In this document: positions 7,980 through 15,654 of the stretch, piece by piece
Layout of the letters: each line of letters begins with the position of its first letter
How positions within the stretch are numbered: the first letter of the stretch is position 1
Origin: Halanaerobiaceae bacterium ANBcell28
Lineage (GTDB): Bacteria; Bacillota; Halanaerobiia; Halanaerobiales; DTU029
Length of the DNA stretch: 33,883 nt
Assembly (NCBI GenBank): GCA_037623315.1
Contig: JBBJJH010000004.1
Location: forward strand, 155,403 to 189,285
Direction: 5' to 3'
Made by a program: the position numbers and the translations under genes
The notes under the pieces: model-generated
What the model saw: only the letters and a program-made list of their open reading frames with translations
Told to the model about the DNA's origin: nothing
Databases searched by the model: none

Positions 7980-10064
7980 ATGGATATAAGTTTAAGTCAT
8001 ACGATGAAAGAAGATAAAATGTATAGGGCTTGGTTATCATATGATAAGATTGAAGACGAGGCTTTCTTGAATAATTATCAAAAGAAATTTAAAAAAATTG
8101 GTCTCAAAGGTAAAGGAATTATTATTGATTCCATGAAAGACGAAATCCAGAGGGCTTTTACTTCTCTTTTTGATAATAGCTGTGTTTCTCTTACAGAAGA
8201 TTTTAGTGATGTTTTTCTACTTATCTCAAAAGTTGATGATAGTTCACTTATTAAGGAGGAAATTACTGCTGAAGAAATAGATAAAATTCAAGAAGAGGGT
8301 TTTATAATTAAAACTATTAATTCTGATGTAGAAAGAATTTTGATAACAGGGAAGACAGATAAAGGATTATTATATGGTTTGTTTGCTTTCCTGAGAACTA
8401 TAAAAATGTCTCTTGATTTAGAGGATATTTACATGATAAATAACCCTGTTAATCAATTGAGAATAATCAATCATTGGGATAATCTGGATGGCAGTATTGA
8501 AAGAGGTTATGCTGGTAACTCCATATTTTATAAAGATAATCGTTTAAGAGAAGATATGGATAGAGTAAAGGATTATGCTAGACTATTAAGTTCTATAGGT
8601 ATTAATAGTATATCTATTAATAATGTAAATGTACATCAAGAAGAAACTAGACTAATTAGTGATAAACTTGATATGACAAAAACATTAGCCAATATATTTA
8701 GAGCATATGGTATTAAGACATTTCTTAGTATAAATTATGCGAGTCCTATGGAAATAGGCAGTTTAGAAACAGCTGATCCACTTGATGAAGATGTACGAAA
8801 ATGGTGGAAAGATAAAACTGCTGAATTATATAATGAGATACCTGATTTTGGTGGTTATCTGGTAAAAGCGGACTCAGAGCATCGTCCTGGTCCATTTACT
8901 TATGATAGAACTCATGCCGATGGTGCCAATATGCTAGCTGAAGCATTAGAACCTTATGGAGGTCTTTTGATCTGGCGCTGTTTTGTTTATAATTGCTTGC
9001 AGGATTGGCGTGATTATAAGACAGATAGGGCGAGGGCGGCTTATGATAATTTCAAACCATTAGATGGTAAATTTAAAGACAATGTAATATTGCAAATTAA
9101 AAATGGTCCAATGGATTTTCAGGTAAGAGAACCTGTTTCTCCACTATTTGGAGGGTTAGAGAACACCAATCAAATACTAGAACTTCAAATTACCCAGGAA
9201 TATACTGGACAACAACGTCACCTCTGTTATCTTGCAACTCAGTGGAAGGAAATACTGGAGTTTGACACATATGCTAAAGGTAAGGGCTCGAAAGTAAAAA
9301 AAATAGTAGATGGAAGTCTGATTAAGCAGAAACATAGTGGTTTTGCCGCTGTTGTAAACGTAGGTGATGATCAAAACTGGACAGGTCATACACTAGCGCA
9401 GGCAAATTTATATTCCTATGGTAGACTTTCCTGGAATCCGGATATGAGTGCAGTGGAGATAGCAGAAGAATGGATTAAAAATACTTTTGCTAATAAAGAA
9501 AAAGTACTTAAAACTATAAGAGAAATGCTTATGGATTCTTGGGAGATTTATGAAAATTATACTTCTCCACTAGGTATTGGTTGGATGGTAAATCCAAATC
9601 ATCACTATGGTCCTAATGTTGATGGGTACGAATTCTCCCCATGGGGAACTTATCATCGTGCTGATCATCATGGTATAGGTGTTGATAGAACCCTTAAGTT
9701 TGGTACTGGCTATACTGGTCAATATCATCCAGAAATTCAAGAAAAATATGAGTCTATGGAAAATTGTCCTGAAGAGTTATTATTATTCTTTCACCATGTC
9801 CCTTATAGATATAGATTAAAATCAGGAAAAACATTAATACAACACATTTATGATACACACTTTGAGGGAGTTGAACAGCTTGAAGATATGATAAACAAAT
9901 GGTCTAAATTGGAAGATGAAATTGATTCTAAAATATTCAATCAAGTTATGGAAAGACTTGATGGCCAATTGGAACATGCTAAAGAGTGGAGAGATGTGAT
10001 AAACACATATTTTTATAGAAAAACAGGTATAAATGATGAAAAAAATAGAAAGATCTACAAATAG
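7980..10064 (+). CDS. aguA: GH67 alpha-glucuronidase
   Basis: The enzyme cuts (4-O-methyl)glucuronic acid from the non-reducing end xylose of aldouronic acids. The 694-residue length fits GH67. Signature segments are [18 protein letters not shown] near residue 165, [12 protein letters not shown] near 297 (carrying an acidic catalytic residue), [17 protein letters not shown], and LDGKFKDNV followed by MDFQVREP near 362-384, with further catalytic acids. No signal peptide is present, so it acts in the cytoplasm on imported oligomers. The ATG at 7980 follows GGAGAG at good distance; in-frame starts from 7938 lack a site. The GH3 gene starts 13 bases after its stop, so they form one unit. A 162-base gap separates it from uxuA. 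Confidence 0.96.
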   Translation: MDISLSHTMKEDKMYRAWLSYDKIEDEAFLNNYQKKFKKIGLKGKGIIIDSMKDEIQRAFTSLFDNSCVSLTEDFSDVFLLISKVDDSSLIKEEITAEEIDKIQEEGFIIKTINSDVERILITGKTDKGLLYGLFAFLRTIKMSLDLEDIYMINNPVNQLRIINHWDNLDGSIERGYAGNSIFYKDNRLREDMDRVKDYARLLSSIGINSISINNVNVHQEETRLISDKLDMTKTLANIFRAYGIKTFLSINYASPMEIGSLETADPLDEDVRKWWKDKTAELYNEIPDFGGYLVKADSEHRPGPFTYDRTHADGANMLAEALEPYGGLLIWRCFVYNCLQDWRDYKTDRARAAYDNFKPLDGKFKDNVILQIKNGPMDFQVREPVSPLFGGLENTNQILELQITQEYTGQQRHLCYLATQWKEILEFDTYAKGKGSKVKKIVDGSLIKQKHSGFAAVVNVGDDQNWTGHTLAQANLYSYGRLSWNPDMSAVEIAEEWIKNTFANKEKVLKTIREMLMDSWEIYENYTSPLGIGWMVNPNHHYGPNVDGYEFSPWGTYHRADHHGIGVDRTLKFGTGYTGQYHPEIQEKYESMENCPEELLLFFHHVPYRYRLKSGKTLIQHIYDTHFEGVEQLEDMINKWSKLEDEIDSKIFNQVMERLDGQLEHAKEWRDVINTYFYRKTGINDEKNRKIYK

Positions 10065-10077
10065 GGGGGTAAATATT

Positions 10078-12273
10078 ATGAGTAAATCAAAAGAAAATTT
10101 AGAGTTGTATAAAAATCCAGATGCCACATTGGAAGAAAGAGTTGATGATCTAGTATCAAGGATGACGCTAGAAGAAAAAACTAGTCAAATGTTATATTAT
10201 TCGAGTGCTATAGGTAGATTGGGCATTCATGAATATAATTGGTGGAACGAATGTCTTCATGGAGTTGCTAGAGCAGGTGTTGCTACTGTTTTCCCTCAAG
10301 CGATAGGAATGGCAGCTAGTTTTAATCAGGACCTTTTACAAGATGTAGCTTCTACAATAGCAGATGAGGGTAGGGCTAAGTATAATGAGTTTGTAAAACA
10401 TGAAGATAGAGGTATATATAAAGGACTTACTTATTGGACTCCAAATATAAATATTTTTAGAGATCCGCGTTGGGGTAGGGGGCAAGAAACTTATGGAGAA
10501 GATCCCTACTTAACAGGTCGTCTTGGTGTAAGTTTTATTAAAGGCTTACAAGGAGACCATCCTAAGTATATGAAGGCTGCGGCCTGTGCTAAACATTTTG
10601 CGGTACATAGTGGACCAGAGCTTGAACGCCATGAATTTGATGCTATCGCAAATGACAAAGATCTTTATGAAACATACTTGCCTGCTTTTAGAGATGCTGT
10701 AAAGGAAGCAAAGGTTGAAGCTGTAATGGGTGCATACAATAGAGTAAATGGTGAACCTGCTTGTGCTAGTGATATATTGATGGAGAAAATCCTTAGAGGT
10801 GAATGGGAGTTTGAAGGGCATTATGTTTCTGATTGTGGAGCAATTGCTGATATACATGAAAATCACAAAGTAAAAGATAGTCCTGAAGAATCTGCAGCTA
10901 TGGCTGTAAATGCTGGCTGTGATTTGAACTGTGGGAAAGTATATGAAAGCTTGAAAAGAGCAATTAAAGAAGGAATGATAAGTGAAGAGACCATTGATAA
11001 ATCTGTTAAAAGGCTCATGAGAGCTAGATTCAAATTAGGAATGTTTGACCCTGAAGATGCAGTCCCATTTAATAGTATTCCTTATGAGGTAAATGACAGT
11101 GACGAACATAGACAAAAAGCATTAGAAACTGCGAGAGAATCTATGGTCTTGTTGAAAAATGAAGATTCATTATTACCTTTAGACAAAGATGAAATAAAAA
11201 ATATTGCTGTAATTGGACCAAATGCTGATAGTAAAGATGTTCTACTGGCAAATTATTCTGGACTCCCATCTAAATATACAACTGTCCTAAAAGGAATTCA
11301 AGAAGCAGTAAATGATGATACCAGAGTCTATTATGCAGAAGGTTGTGCTATGGGTGAAACACCAGAATCATTCTGGGGGAATCCTCCAACCACAGGTTTT
11401 GCTGAAGCCTTATCTGCTGCTGAGCGTTCTGATATTGTAGTTATGTGCCTGGGATTATCTCCTAAGTTAGAAGGAGAAGAAGGAGAATTTGCTAATTCTG
11501 ATGGTGGCGGAGATAAGATAAATCTTCAATTTCCTGGTATGCAGTTAGAATTATTGAAAGTTATAAGCCAACTGGGTAAACCTGTTGTACTTGTTTTATT
11601 AAATGGTAGTCCTTTAGATTTAAATTGGCCTCATGAAAATGTTCCTGCTATTTTAGAAGCATGGTACCCTGGAGAAGAAGGTGGGACTGCTGTAGCTGAT
11701 ATTCTCTTTGGTAATTATAATCCTGGAGGAAGATTGCCTTTAACATTTGTTAAATCAATGGATCAATTACCACCTTTTAGAGACTATAATATGGATAATA
11801 GAACTTATCGCTTTATGAAAGAAAAACCATTGTATCCATTTGGATATGGATTAAGTTACACAGATTTTAAATATAGTGACTTAGAAATAACTGATAATGA
11901 AATAAGTAGTGAATCGGATAAAGACATAAAAGTTTCTGTAACTATAGAAAATGTAGGAGATAGAAATGGAGACGAAGTTGTTCAATTGTATATAAAAGAT
12001 ATTGAAGCTACTACAAGAGTAGCTAATATGGATTTAAGAGGTTTTAAACGTATTAATTTAGATGCTGGAGAAAAAACAAAGGTTGAATTTGTGCTAAAAC
12101 TACGAGACCTGGCTTTAATAGATGATGATGGAAAGTGCTACCTGGAGCCTGGTGTATTTAAAATTTTCGTAGGTGGACAGCAAGCTGATGCTAGAAGTGA
12201 AGAATTAACTGCTAAGAAAGTTTTATCTCTTGAACTTGAAGTGAAAGGTAATAAGCAAGAAATGGAGTATTAG
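10078..12273 (+). CDS. GH3 beta-xylosidase
   Basis: This cytoplasmic glycosidase most likely releases xylose from xylo-oligomers. Of its 731 residues the first part is the GH3 TIM barrel, with NWWNECLHGVARAG typical of xylosidases, KHFAVHSGPE, and the nucleophile Asp in YVSDCGA (about residue 252). The second domain carries LEGEEGEFANSDGGGDK, with the likely acid/base Glu. A fibronectin type III-like domain (from about residue 610, EVVQLYIKD and LRGFKRI) ends it. There is no signal peptide. The start at 10078 sits behind a run of six G; an upstream in-frame ATG at 10033 lies within the previous gene and lacks a site. Some GH3 enzymes have mixed arabinosidase or glucosidase activity, so the substrate is inferred from the GH67 and UxuA neighbours. 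Confidence 0.94.
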   Translation: MSKSKENLELYKNPDATLEERVDDLVSRMTLEEKTSQMLYYSSAIGRLGIHEYNWWNECLHGVARAGVATVFPQAIGMAASFNQDLLQDVASTIADEGRAKYNEFVKHEDRGIYKGLTYWTPNINIFRDPRWGRGQETYGEDPYLTGRLGVSFIKGLQGDHPKYMKAAACAKHFAVHSGPELERHEFDAIANDKDLYETYLPAFRDAVKEAKVEAVMGAYNRVNGEPACASDILMEKILRGEWEFEGHYVSDCGAIADIHENHKVKDSPEESAAMAVNAGCDLNCGKVYESLKRAIKEGMISEETIDKSVKRLMRARFKLGMFDPEDAVPFNSIPYEVNDSDEHRQKALETARESMVLLKNEDSLLPLDKDEIKNIAVIGPNADSKDVLLANYSGLPSKYTTVLKGIQEAVNDDTRVYYAEGCAMGETPESFWGNPPTTGFAEALSAAERSDIVVMCLGLSPKLEGEEGEFANSDGGGDKINLQFPGMQLELLKVISQLGKPVVLVLLNGSPLDLNWPHENVPAILEAWYPGEEGGTAVADILFGNYNPGGRLPLTFVKSMDQLPPFRDYNMDNRTYRFMKEKPLYPFGYGLSYTDFKYSDLEITDNEISSESDKDIKVSVTIENVGDRNGDEVVQLYIKDIEATTRVANMDLRGFKRINLDAGEKTKVEFVLKLRDLALIDDDGKCYLEPGVFKIFVGGQQADARSEELTAKKVLSLELEVKGNKQEMEY

Positions 12274-12283
12274 TAAACATTTA

Positions 12284-12325
12284 CATTTATGATGGAGAAG
12301 TAGTGTCAATTCTCCATCATAAATG
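12284..12325. terminator. 16-bp perfect hairpin after the xylosidase
   Basis: CATTTATGATGGAGAA (12284-12299) pairs perfectly with TTCTCCATCATAAATG (12310-12325) around a 10-base loop. There is no adjacent T-run, so it is either a weak terminator or a 3' end that protects the mRNA. An operator begins only four bases further on. Confidence 0.55.
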
Positions 12326-12328
12326 AAC

Positions 12329-12340
12329 AAAACCGGTTTT
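12329..12340. promoter_or_regulatory. LacI-family operator O3 (AAAACCGGTTTT)
   Basis: The longest version of the palindrome, perfect over 12 bp. It lies 41 bases upstream of the -35 box at 12381, so it could take part in looping with O4 or O5. Confidence 0.75.
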
Positions 12341-12380
12341 GATAAATCTTTAAAATATTATTATTAATATTAAATTCATA

Positions 12381-12409
12381 TTGACATCTTTTATTTAATA
12401 TAATATAAT
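12381..12409 (+). promoter_or_regulatory. Consensus sigma-A promoter upstream of LacI regulator 2
   Basis: TTGACA (12381-12386) and TATAAT (12404-12409) match the consensus perfectly with a 17-base spacer. Such a strong promoter is surprising for a repressor gene and may mainly serve the solute-binding protein gene behind it. Confidence 0.8.
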
Positions 12410-12478
12410 AAAGACAAGTTAAATAAGGATAATACTAAACTATATTAATTAACTTGTTTTATAACTTAAATAAGTTAT

Positions 12479-12520
12479 TATTTGTAAATCTATTCAATTT
12501 TTATCTTATATTTACAAATA
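12479..12520. repeat. 11-bp inverted repeat abutting operator O4
   Basis: TATTTGTAAAT (12479-12489) and ATTTACAAATA (12510-12520) are perfect reverse complements. A smaller repeat, AACTTA-TAAGTT, lies just before it. The 3' arm ends one base before operator O4, so in RNA it would be a hairpin in the leader of the next gene. Confidence 0.5.
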
Positions 12521-12521
12521 A

Positions 12522-12531
12522 AAACCGGTTT
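12522..12531. promoter_or_regulatory. LacI-family operator O4 (AAACCGGTTT)
   Basis: A perfect palindrome about 110 bases downstream of the consensus promoter, where a bound repressor would act as a roadblock or loop with O3. Confidence 0.72.
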
Positions 12532-12661
12532 CAAAATCATGCTATTTTTGCTAAAATAATGAAATTTCTATCTCGATTTATTTTAGTTACTTGTAGCTAT
12601 AGCAAATCATAATTTTAGACAAGCAAGTTTTATGAAATAGTTTTTTGATTCTAATATATAA

Positions 12662-12671
12662 AAACCGGTTT
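12662..12671. promoter_or_regulatory. LacI-family operator O5 (AAACCGGTTT)
   Basis: A perfect palindrome directly before the ribosome binding site of LacI regulator 2. The arrangement AAAACCGGTTTCT then TGGAG is the same as at operator O1, so gene and operator were probably duplicated together. Confidence 0.75.
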
Positions 12672-12686
12672 CTGGAGATGGTTAAT

Positions 12687-13703
12687 ATGGCTAAAGAAAA
12701 GTTGAAAACTATTAATGATATAGCGAAATTGGCTAATGTCTCTAAGGCGACAGTTTCAAAGGTTATTAATGATTATCCTGATGTAAATAAAGATACAAAA
12801 CGTAAAATACTAAAAATCATGAGGGAGCATAATTATTGGCCTAATGCGACTGCGAGAAGTTTATCTACAAACAAATCTTTAACTATAGGAATATTTGATC
12901 CTAGTCGTTTGAATAATTTCTTTTTTCGTGAAGTCTTCGAGGGAGTAGAATATACTTTGGGTACACATGGTTATGATATTTTGTACTTTACCAACAAACG
13001 TTGGGGAGACACTTGGGTAGATTTTTCCTTTACTGAGAAGTGTTACAATCGCAATGTGGATGGAGTTCTTTTGATGGGTTTTGGACAAATAGAATCAGAT
13101 TATTTTGCTAGATTATTAAATTCTGATATACCTACAGTAGCTGTTGATTTAGATATTGTCGGTAAAAATGCTTCATATGTAATGTCTGATAATGTTAATG
13201 GAGCCAGATTGGCTGTTGAGTATTTATATAAGATGGGGCATGAAAAAATAGGGATGATTATGGGTCCAAGTGGTTTTAAGCCAGCTAAGGATCGCTTCCT
13301 GGGTTTTCAAAAAACAATAAACAAATTAGGTTTAAGATATAATTCTGATTGGGTGCTCAGTGGTGAATATGGACAGAAAACAGGATTTGAATATATCGAG
13401 AGGATTTTAAAACTTGAGGATCGACCTACAGCTATTTTTTCAGAAGATATATTTTCGATTGGTATAATAAATGCACTGAAAAAAAAGAAGATGTTCGTAC
13501 CAAAAGATTTTTCCTTAGTTGGTTTTGATAATATAGAATTAAGCAAGCATTATAACTTAACAACTATTGATCAAAATCAGTTTAATTTAGGTAAGGCAGC
13601 CTCTGAATTATTATTAAAAATTTTAAATAAAGAAAATTTTTCACCTGTTATAATGCCAGCAAGTTTAGTTGAAAGAGGAAGTTGTTATAATTTAAGTTCA
13701 TAA
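12687..13703 (+). CDS. LacI-family transcriptional regulator 2
   Basis: This 338-residue paralog of the regulator at 5607 has the helix-turn-helix TINDIAKLANVSKATVSKV and the same hinge ARSLSTNKS, so it should bind the same AAACCGGTTT sites. The effector domain is conserved around NNFFFREVFEGVE, DLDIVGKNASYV and GFDNIELSKHYNLTTIDQNQ. Differences between the two in the effector domain suggest they may sense different ligands. I set the start at 12687, nine bases after TGGAG; upstream in-frame starts (12645, 12678) would run through the operator or lack spacing. The solute-binding protein gene begins 110 bases later without a clear own promoter, so the two may be cotranscribed from 12381. Confidence 0.92.
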   Translation: MAKEKLKTINDIAKLANVSKATVSKVINDYPDVNKDTKRKILKIMREHNYWPNATARSLSTNKSLTIGIFDPSRLNNFFFREVFEGVEYTLGTHGYDILYFTNKRWGDTWVDFSFTEKCYNRNVDGVLLMGFGQIESDYFARLLNSDIPTVAVDLDIVGKNASYVMSDNVNGARLAVEYLYKMGHEKIGMIMGPSGFKPAKDRFLGFQKTINKLGLRYNSDWVLSGEYGQKTGFEYIERILKLEDRPTAIFSEDIFSIGIINALKKKKMFVPKDFSLVGFDNIELSKHYNLTTIDQNQFNLGKAASELLLKILNKENFSPVIMPASLVERGSCYNLSS

Positions 13704-13740
13704 TTTCAATAAAGTAATTTATATAGCTATCTACATATTT

Positions 13741-13751
13741 AAGGAGGTGAT
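13741..13751 (+). promoter_or_regulatory. Orphan, full-length Shine-Dalgarno sequence
   Basis: AAGGAGGTGAT complements the 16S rRNA 3' end without mismatch, yet it is 13 to 16 bases from the only nearby ATG and 62 bases before the solute-binding protein start, which has its own AAGGAGGA. It may serve the short open frame at 13764 or act as a ribosome-binding stabiliser of a very abundant mRNA. Confidence 0.5.
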
Positions 13752-13763
13752 AGCAAAAATAAA

Positions 13764-13817
13764 ATGACAGGTTTAGCTTTTGAATTAAAAAATAAATTAA
13801 GGAGGAAGAAAAAATGA
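13764..13817 (+). CDS. Possible 17-residue leader peptide coupled to the solute-binding protein
   Basis: An ATG frame encodes MTGLAFELKNKLRRKKK and ends in a TGA that overlaps the ATG of the solute-binding protein gene (ATGA). A perfect Shine-Dalgarno lies upstream, somewhat far at about 12-16 bases. The frame also contains the next gene's ribosome binding site. It could be a translated coupling leader or a chance frame; its basic, polar composition gives no function. Confidence 0.3.
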   Translation: MTGLAFELKNKLRRKKK

Positions 13818-15121
13818 AAAACAAAGTATTATTATTAGCATTATTTATTGTTTTATTATCTGCTACAGCCTTTGGATACACATCTGATCGTATGGACTTT
13901 GGTGATGTTGATTTTGGTGGAGCTACTGTAACTTATGTTGCTTGGTGGAATCCATTAGAAGAATTTGAAGAAGGTGGAGATTACGCTGGTCGTTTAGATG
14001 AAGCTATGGAGAAGTTTAACATTGGTGGTTTTGAATTCTTGCAATTATCATGGGGTGAAGAATTACAGGAAAATATGTTTAGCCGTTTCATGGCTGGAGA
14101 CTCAGACTATGATTTCTGGATGCTTCCACACCCTAACTTCTTACCATTAAGAACTGCTGGTGCTATTCTTCCAGTTAATGAATTCTTAAGTGATGACTAT
14201 TATGCAAACATGCCACATCAGCATCAACTTATGGGTGATGCATTAGGATTAGGACCAAACAAATATACTTTTAGTGTATTTAATGGAATTCACAATAATG
14301 TTCAATTGATGGCTTTCAATAAAGATTTAATTGAGCGTGAAGGTTTACCTGATCCATATGAATTATATGAAAATGGTGAGTGGACATGGGATACTCTTAC
14401 TGACTTAGCAGAACGTGTTACTAGAGATACAAATAATGATGGTGAAGTTGATCAATGGGGTCTAGCTCACATTGATAACAATTTTGATACAATTATTTTT
14501 AGTAACAATGGTCGCATAACTGAGGAAGTTGACGGTGCAATTAAGTATGTAGCAGATATGCCTGAAACTGTTGAAGCTCTAAGACAAATTAGAGAGTGGA
14601 ACCAAGAGTTAGGTGTTACAGGTGGAACATGGCAAAAAGAAGTATTCTTTGATGGTCAAGCTGCTTTTGCAATGATGCCTACTTGGGAAGTTGGACAATT
14701 ACGTGATGGTTTAGAAGCTGAATATGGACTATTACCAATACCAATGGGACCTAGTGCTACTGAATATGTTTATTCTTCTGACAATGTAGATTCACTATAT
14801 TTACCAGCTAATGCAGCTCAACCAGAAGCTATGCTTGCTCTTGATAACTTCTTATTTAGAGTAGATGAGTTCTACGAAGCTCAAGATGAAACTTTTGTAG
14901 AAAGAGCAACTGACTTTGTATCTTATCAAGTTCTTTATGAAAGTGTAGAAAATTGGTCAGGTTTAGCTAACTACTATGAAGGAATTATTGGACCATCCTG
15001 GGATGGAGTATGGGGTGGAGCTTATCAAGATATTATGAGTGGTGAAAGTAGTGCTGCTGGTGCTGTTGCTGAAATAGCTCCTGTTGCTCAATCACTTTTA
15101 GATGACGCTTTAGACCAATAA
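13814..15121 (+). CDS. Secreted sugar ABC transporter solute-binding protein
   Basis: This 435-residue protein belongs to the extracellular solute-binding family 1. A signal peptide of about 21 residues ends in SATAFG and has no lipobox Cys, so it would be free in a periplasm or loosely held. Features include VTYVAWWNPLEEFEEGG, many aromatic residues, a DTNNDGEVDQWGL calcium-loop-like stretch common in these proteins, and an acidic overall composition. Two good ribosome sites stand nearby (AAGGAGGA at the start). It is the last gene of its unit, with a hairpin after it. No permease adjoins it directly; the permeases at 20690-22626 or 25685-27487 are the likely partners. The ligand is probably a xylo- or aldouronic oligomer, inferred from context only. 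Confidence 0.9.
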   Translation: MKNKVLLLALFIVLLSATAFGYTSDRMDFGDVDFGGATVTYVAWWNPLEEFEEGGDYAGRLDEAMEKFNIGGFEFLQLSWGEELQENMFSRFMAGDSDYDFWMLPHPNFLPLRTAGAILPVNEFLSDDYYANMPHQHQLMGDALGLGPNKYTFSVFNGIHNNVQLMAFNKDLIEREGLPDPYELYENGEWTWDTLTDLAERVTRDTNNDGEVDQWGLAHIDNNFDTIIFSNNGRITEEVDGAIKYVADMPETVEALRQIREWNQELGVTGGTWQKEVFFDGQAAFAMMPTWEVGQLRDGLEAEYGLLPIPMGPSATEYVYSSDNVDSLYLPANAAQPEAMLALDNFLFRVDEFYEAQDETFVERATDFVSYQVLYESVENWSGLANYYEGIIGPSWDGVWGGAYQDIMSGESSAAGAVAEIAPVAQSLLDDALDQ

Positions 15122-15204
15122 TTATAATGTATGAAATTGCTTTTTCTACAATTTTGTAATAATTAGCTTTCTTAGGAGTTGGGAAAAAGAAATTGTTAAT
15201 AATT

Positions 15205-15258
15205 GGGGTTCAGATTTTAAGGATAATATAATAAATTCTTTTAACTGGACCCCGTTTT
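15205..15258 (+). terminator. Terminator-like hairpin after the solute-binding protein gene
   Basis: GGGGTTCAG (15205-15213) pairs with CTGGACCCC (15245-15253) with one G-U pair, followed by GTTTT. The 31-base loop can pair further inside. The T-run is short, so readthrough into the next operon is possible. Confidence 0.55.
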
Positions 15259-15318
15259 AATGCCTGGAAATAAAAAGGGTCTTCTTAAAAATTTTTGCAT
15301 TTATTTTATGCTAAGCGA

Positions 15319-15328
15319 AAACCGGTTT
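15319..15328. promoter_or_regulatory. LacI-family operator O6 (AAACCGGTTT)
   Basis: A perfect palindrome about 327 bases before the first gene of the large transport operon. It ties that operon to the same regulon as the glucuronoxylan enzymes. Confidence 0.72.
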
Positions 15329-15372
15329 CAGTATAACTGATAATATAATTTAAATAATTATATTATTACTGA
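15328..15372 (+). repeat. Inverted repeats at the start of the transport-operon leader
   Basis: TAATATAATT (15341-15350) pairs with AATTATATTA (15356-15365), enclosed by TCAGTA (15328-15333) and TACTGA (15367-15372) with a 7-base bulge. Alternatively TCAGT-ATA-ACTGA folds on its own, so two exclusive folds exist next to operator O6. Confidence 0.45.
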
Positions 15373-15414
15373 ATTTATATTATATTTCAACATGTGAATC
15401 TTCAAGATATGTGG

Positions 15415-15434
15415 AATTTTCTATATAGAAAATT
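15415..15434. repeat. 20-bp perfect palindrome in the leader
   Basis: AATTTTCTATATAGAAAATT reads the same on both strands. It is AT-only apart from one C-G pair on each side. It could be a protein site or a tight hairpin. Confidence 0.45.
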
Positions 15435-15590
15435 TAATTTACTTGAAAATATGATGGCCAAGCAAATTCGTTCTTAGATTTATTTAGTATCTATTAAAAG
15501 TGATAAAAATTATTTATAATCATATAAATGGCTAATAATTATTAAATGGTTTAATATTCTAACTATTTAAAAGAAAAAAATAACGATATC

Positions 15591-15611
15591 AAATGACAAT
15601 TTAAGTCATTT
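15591..15611 (+). repeat. Small hairpin before the NHL/YIP1 gene
   Basis: AAATGAC (15591-15597) pairs with GTCATTT (15605-15611) around a 7-base loop, about 44 bases before the TTG start of the next gene. Confidence 0.4.
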
Positions 15612-15654
15612 TATTTAATGTAATTTAATTAGATAGATGAGGGGGTTGGATGTT

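Larger units (their letters stand above)
12274..12686. other. 413-base regulatory gap between the xylosidase and LacI regulator 2
   Basis: No gene is seen. The gap holds a 16-bp perfect hairpin, three copies of the AAACCGGTTT palindrome, a consensus promoter and an 11-bp inverted repeat next to the middle operator, all listed separately. If the promoter at 12381 drives LacI regulator 2, its leader is about 270 bases long and contains two operators. Confidence 0.7.
15122..15654. other. 533-base gap with terminator, operator and structured leader
   Basis: No gene is seen. The gap holds a long terminator-like hairpin, operator O6 and, downstream of it, several inverted repeats that would fold in the leader of the large transport operon. 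A TATAAT at 15344-15349, 15 bases after O6, is a possible -10 box, but no -35 box fits well. Confidence 0.6.
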
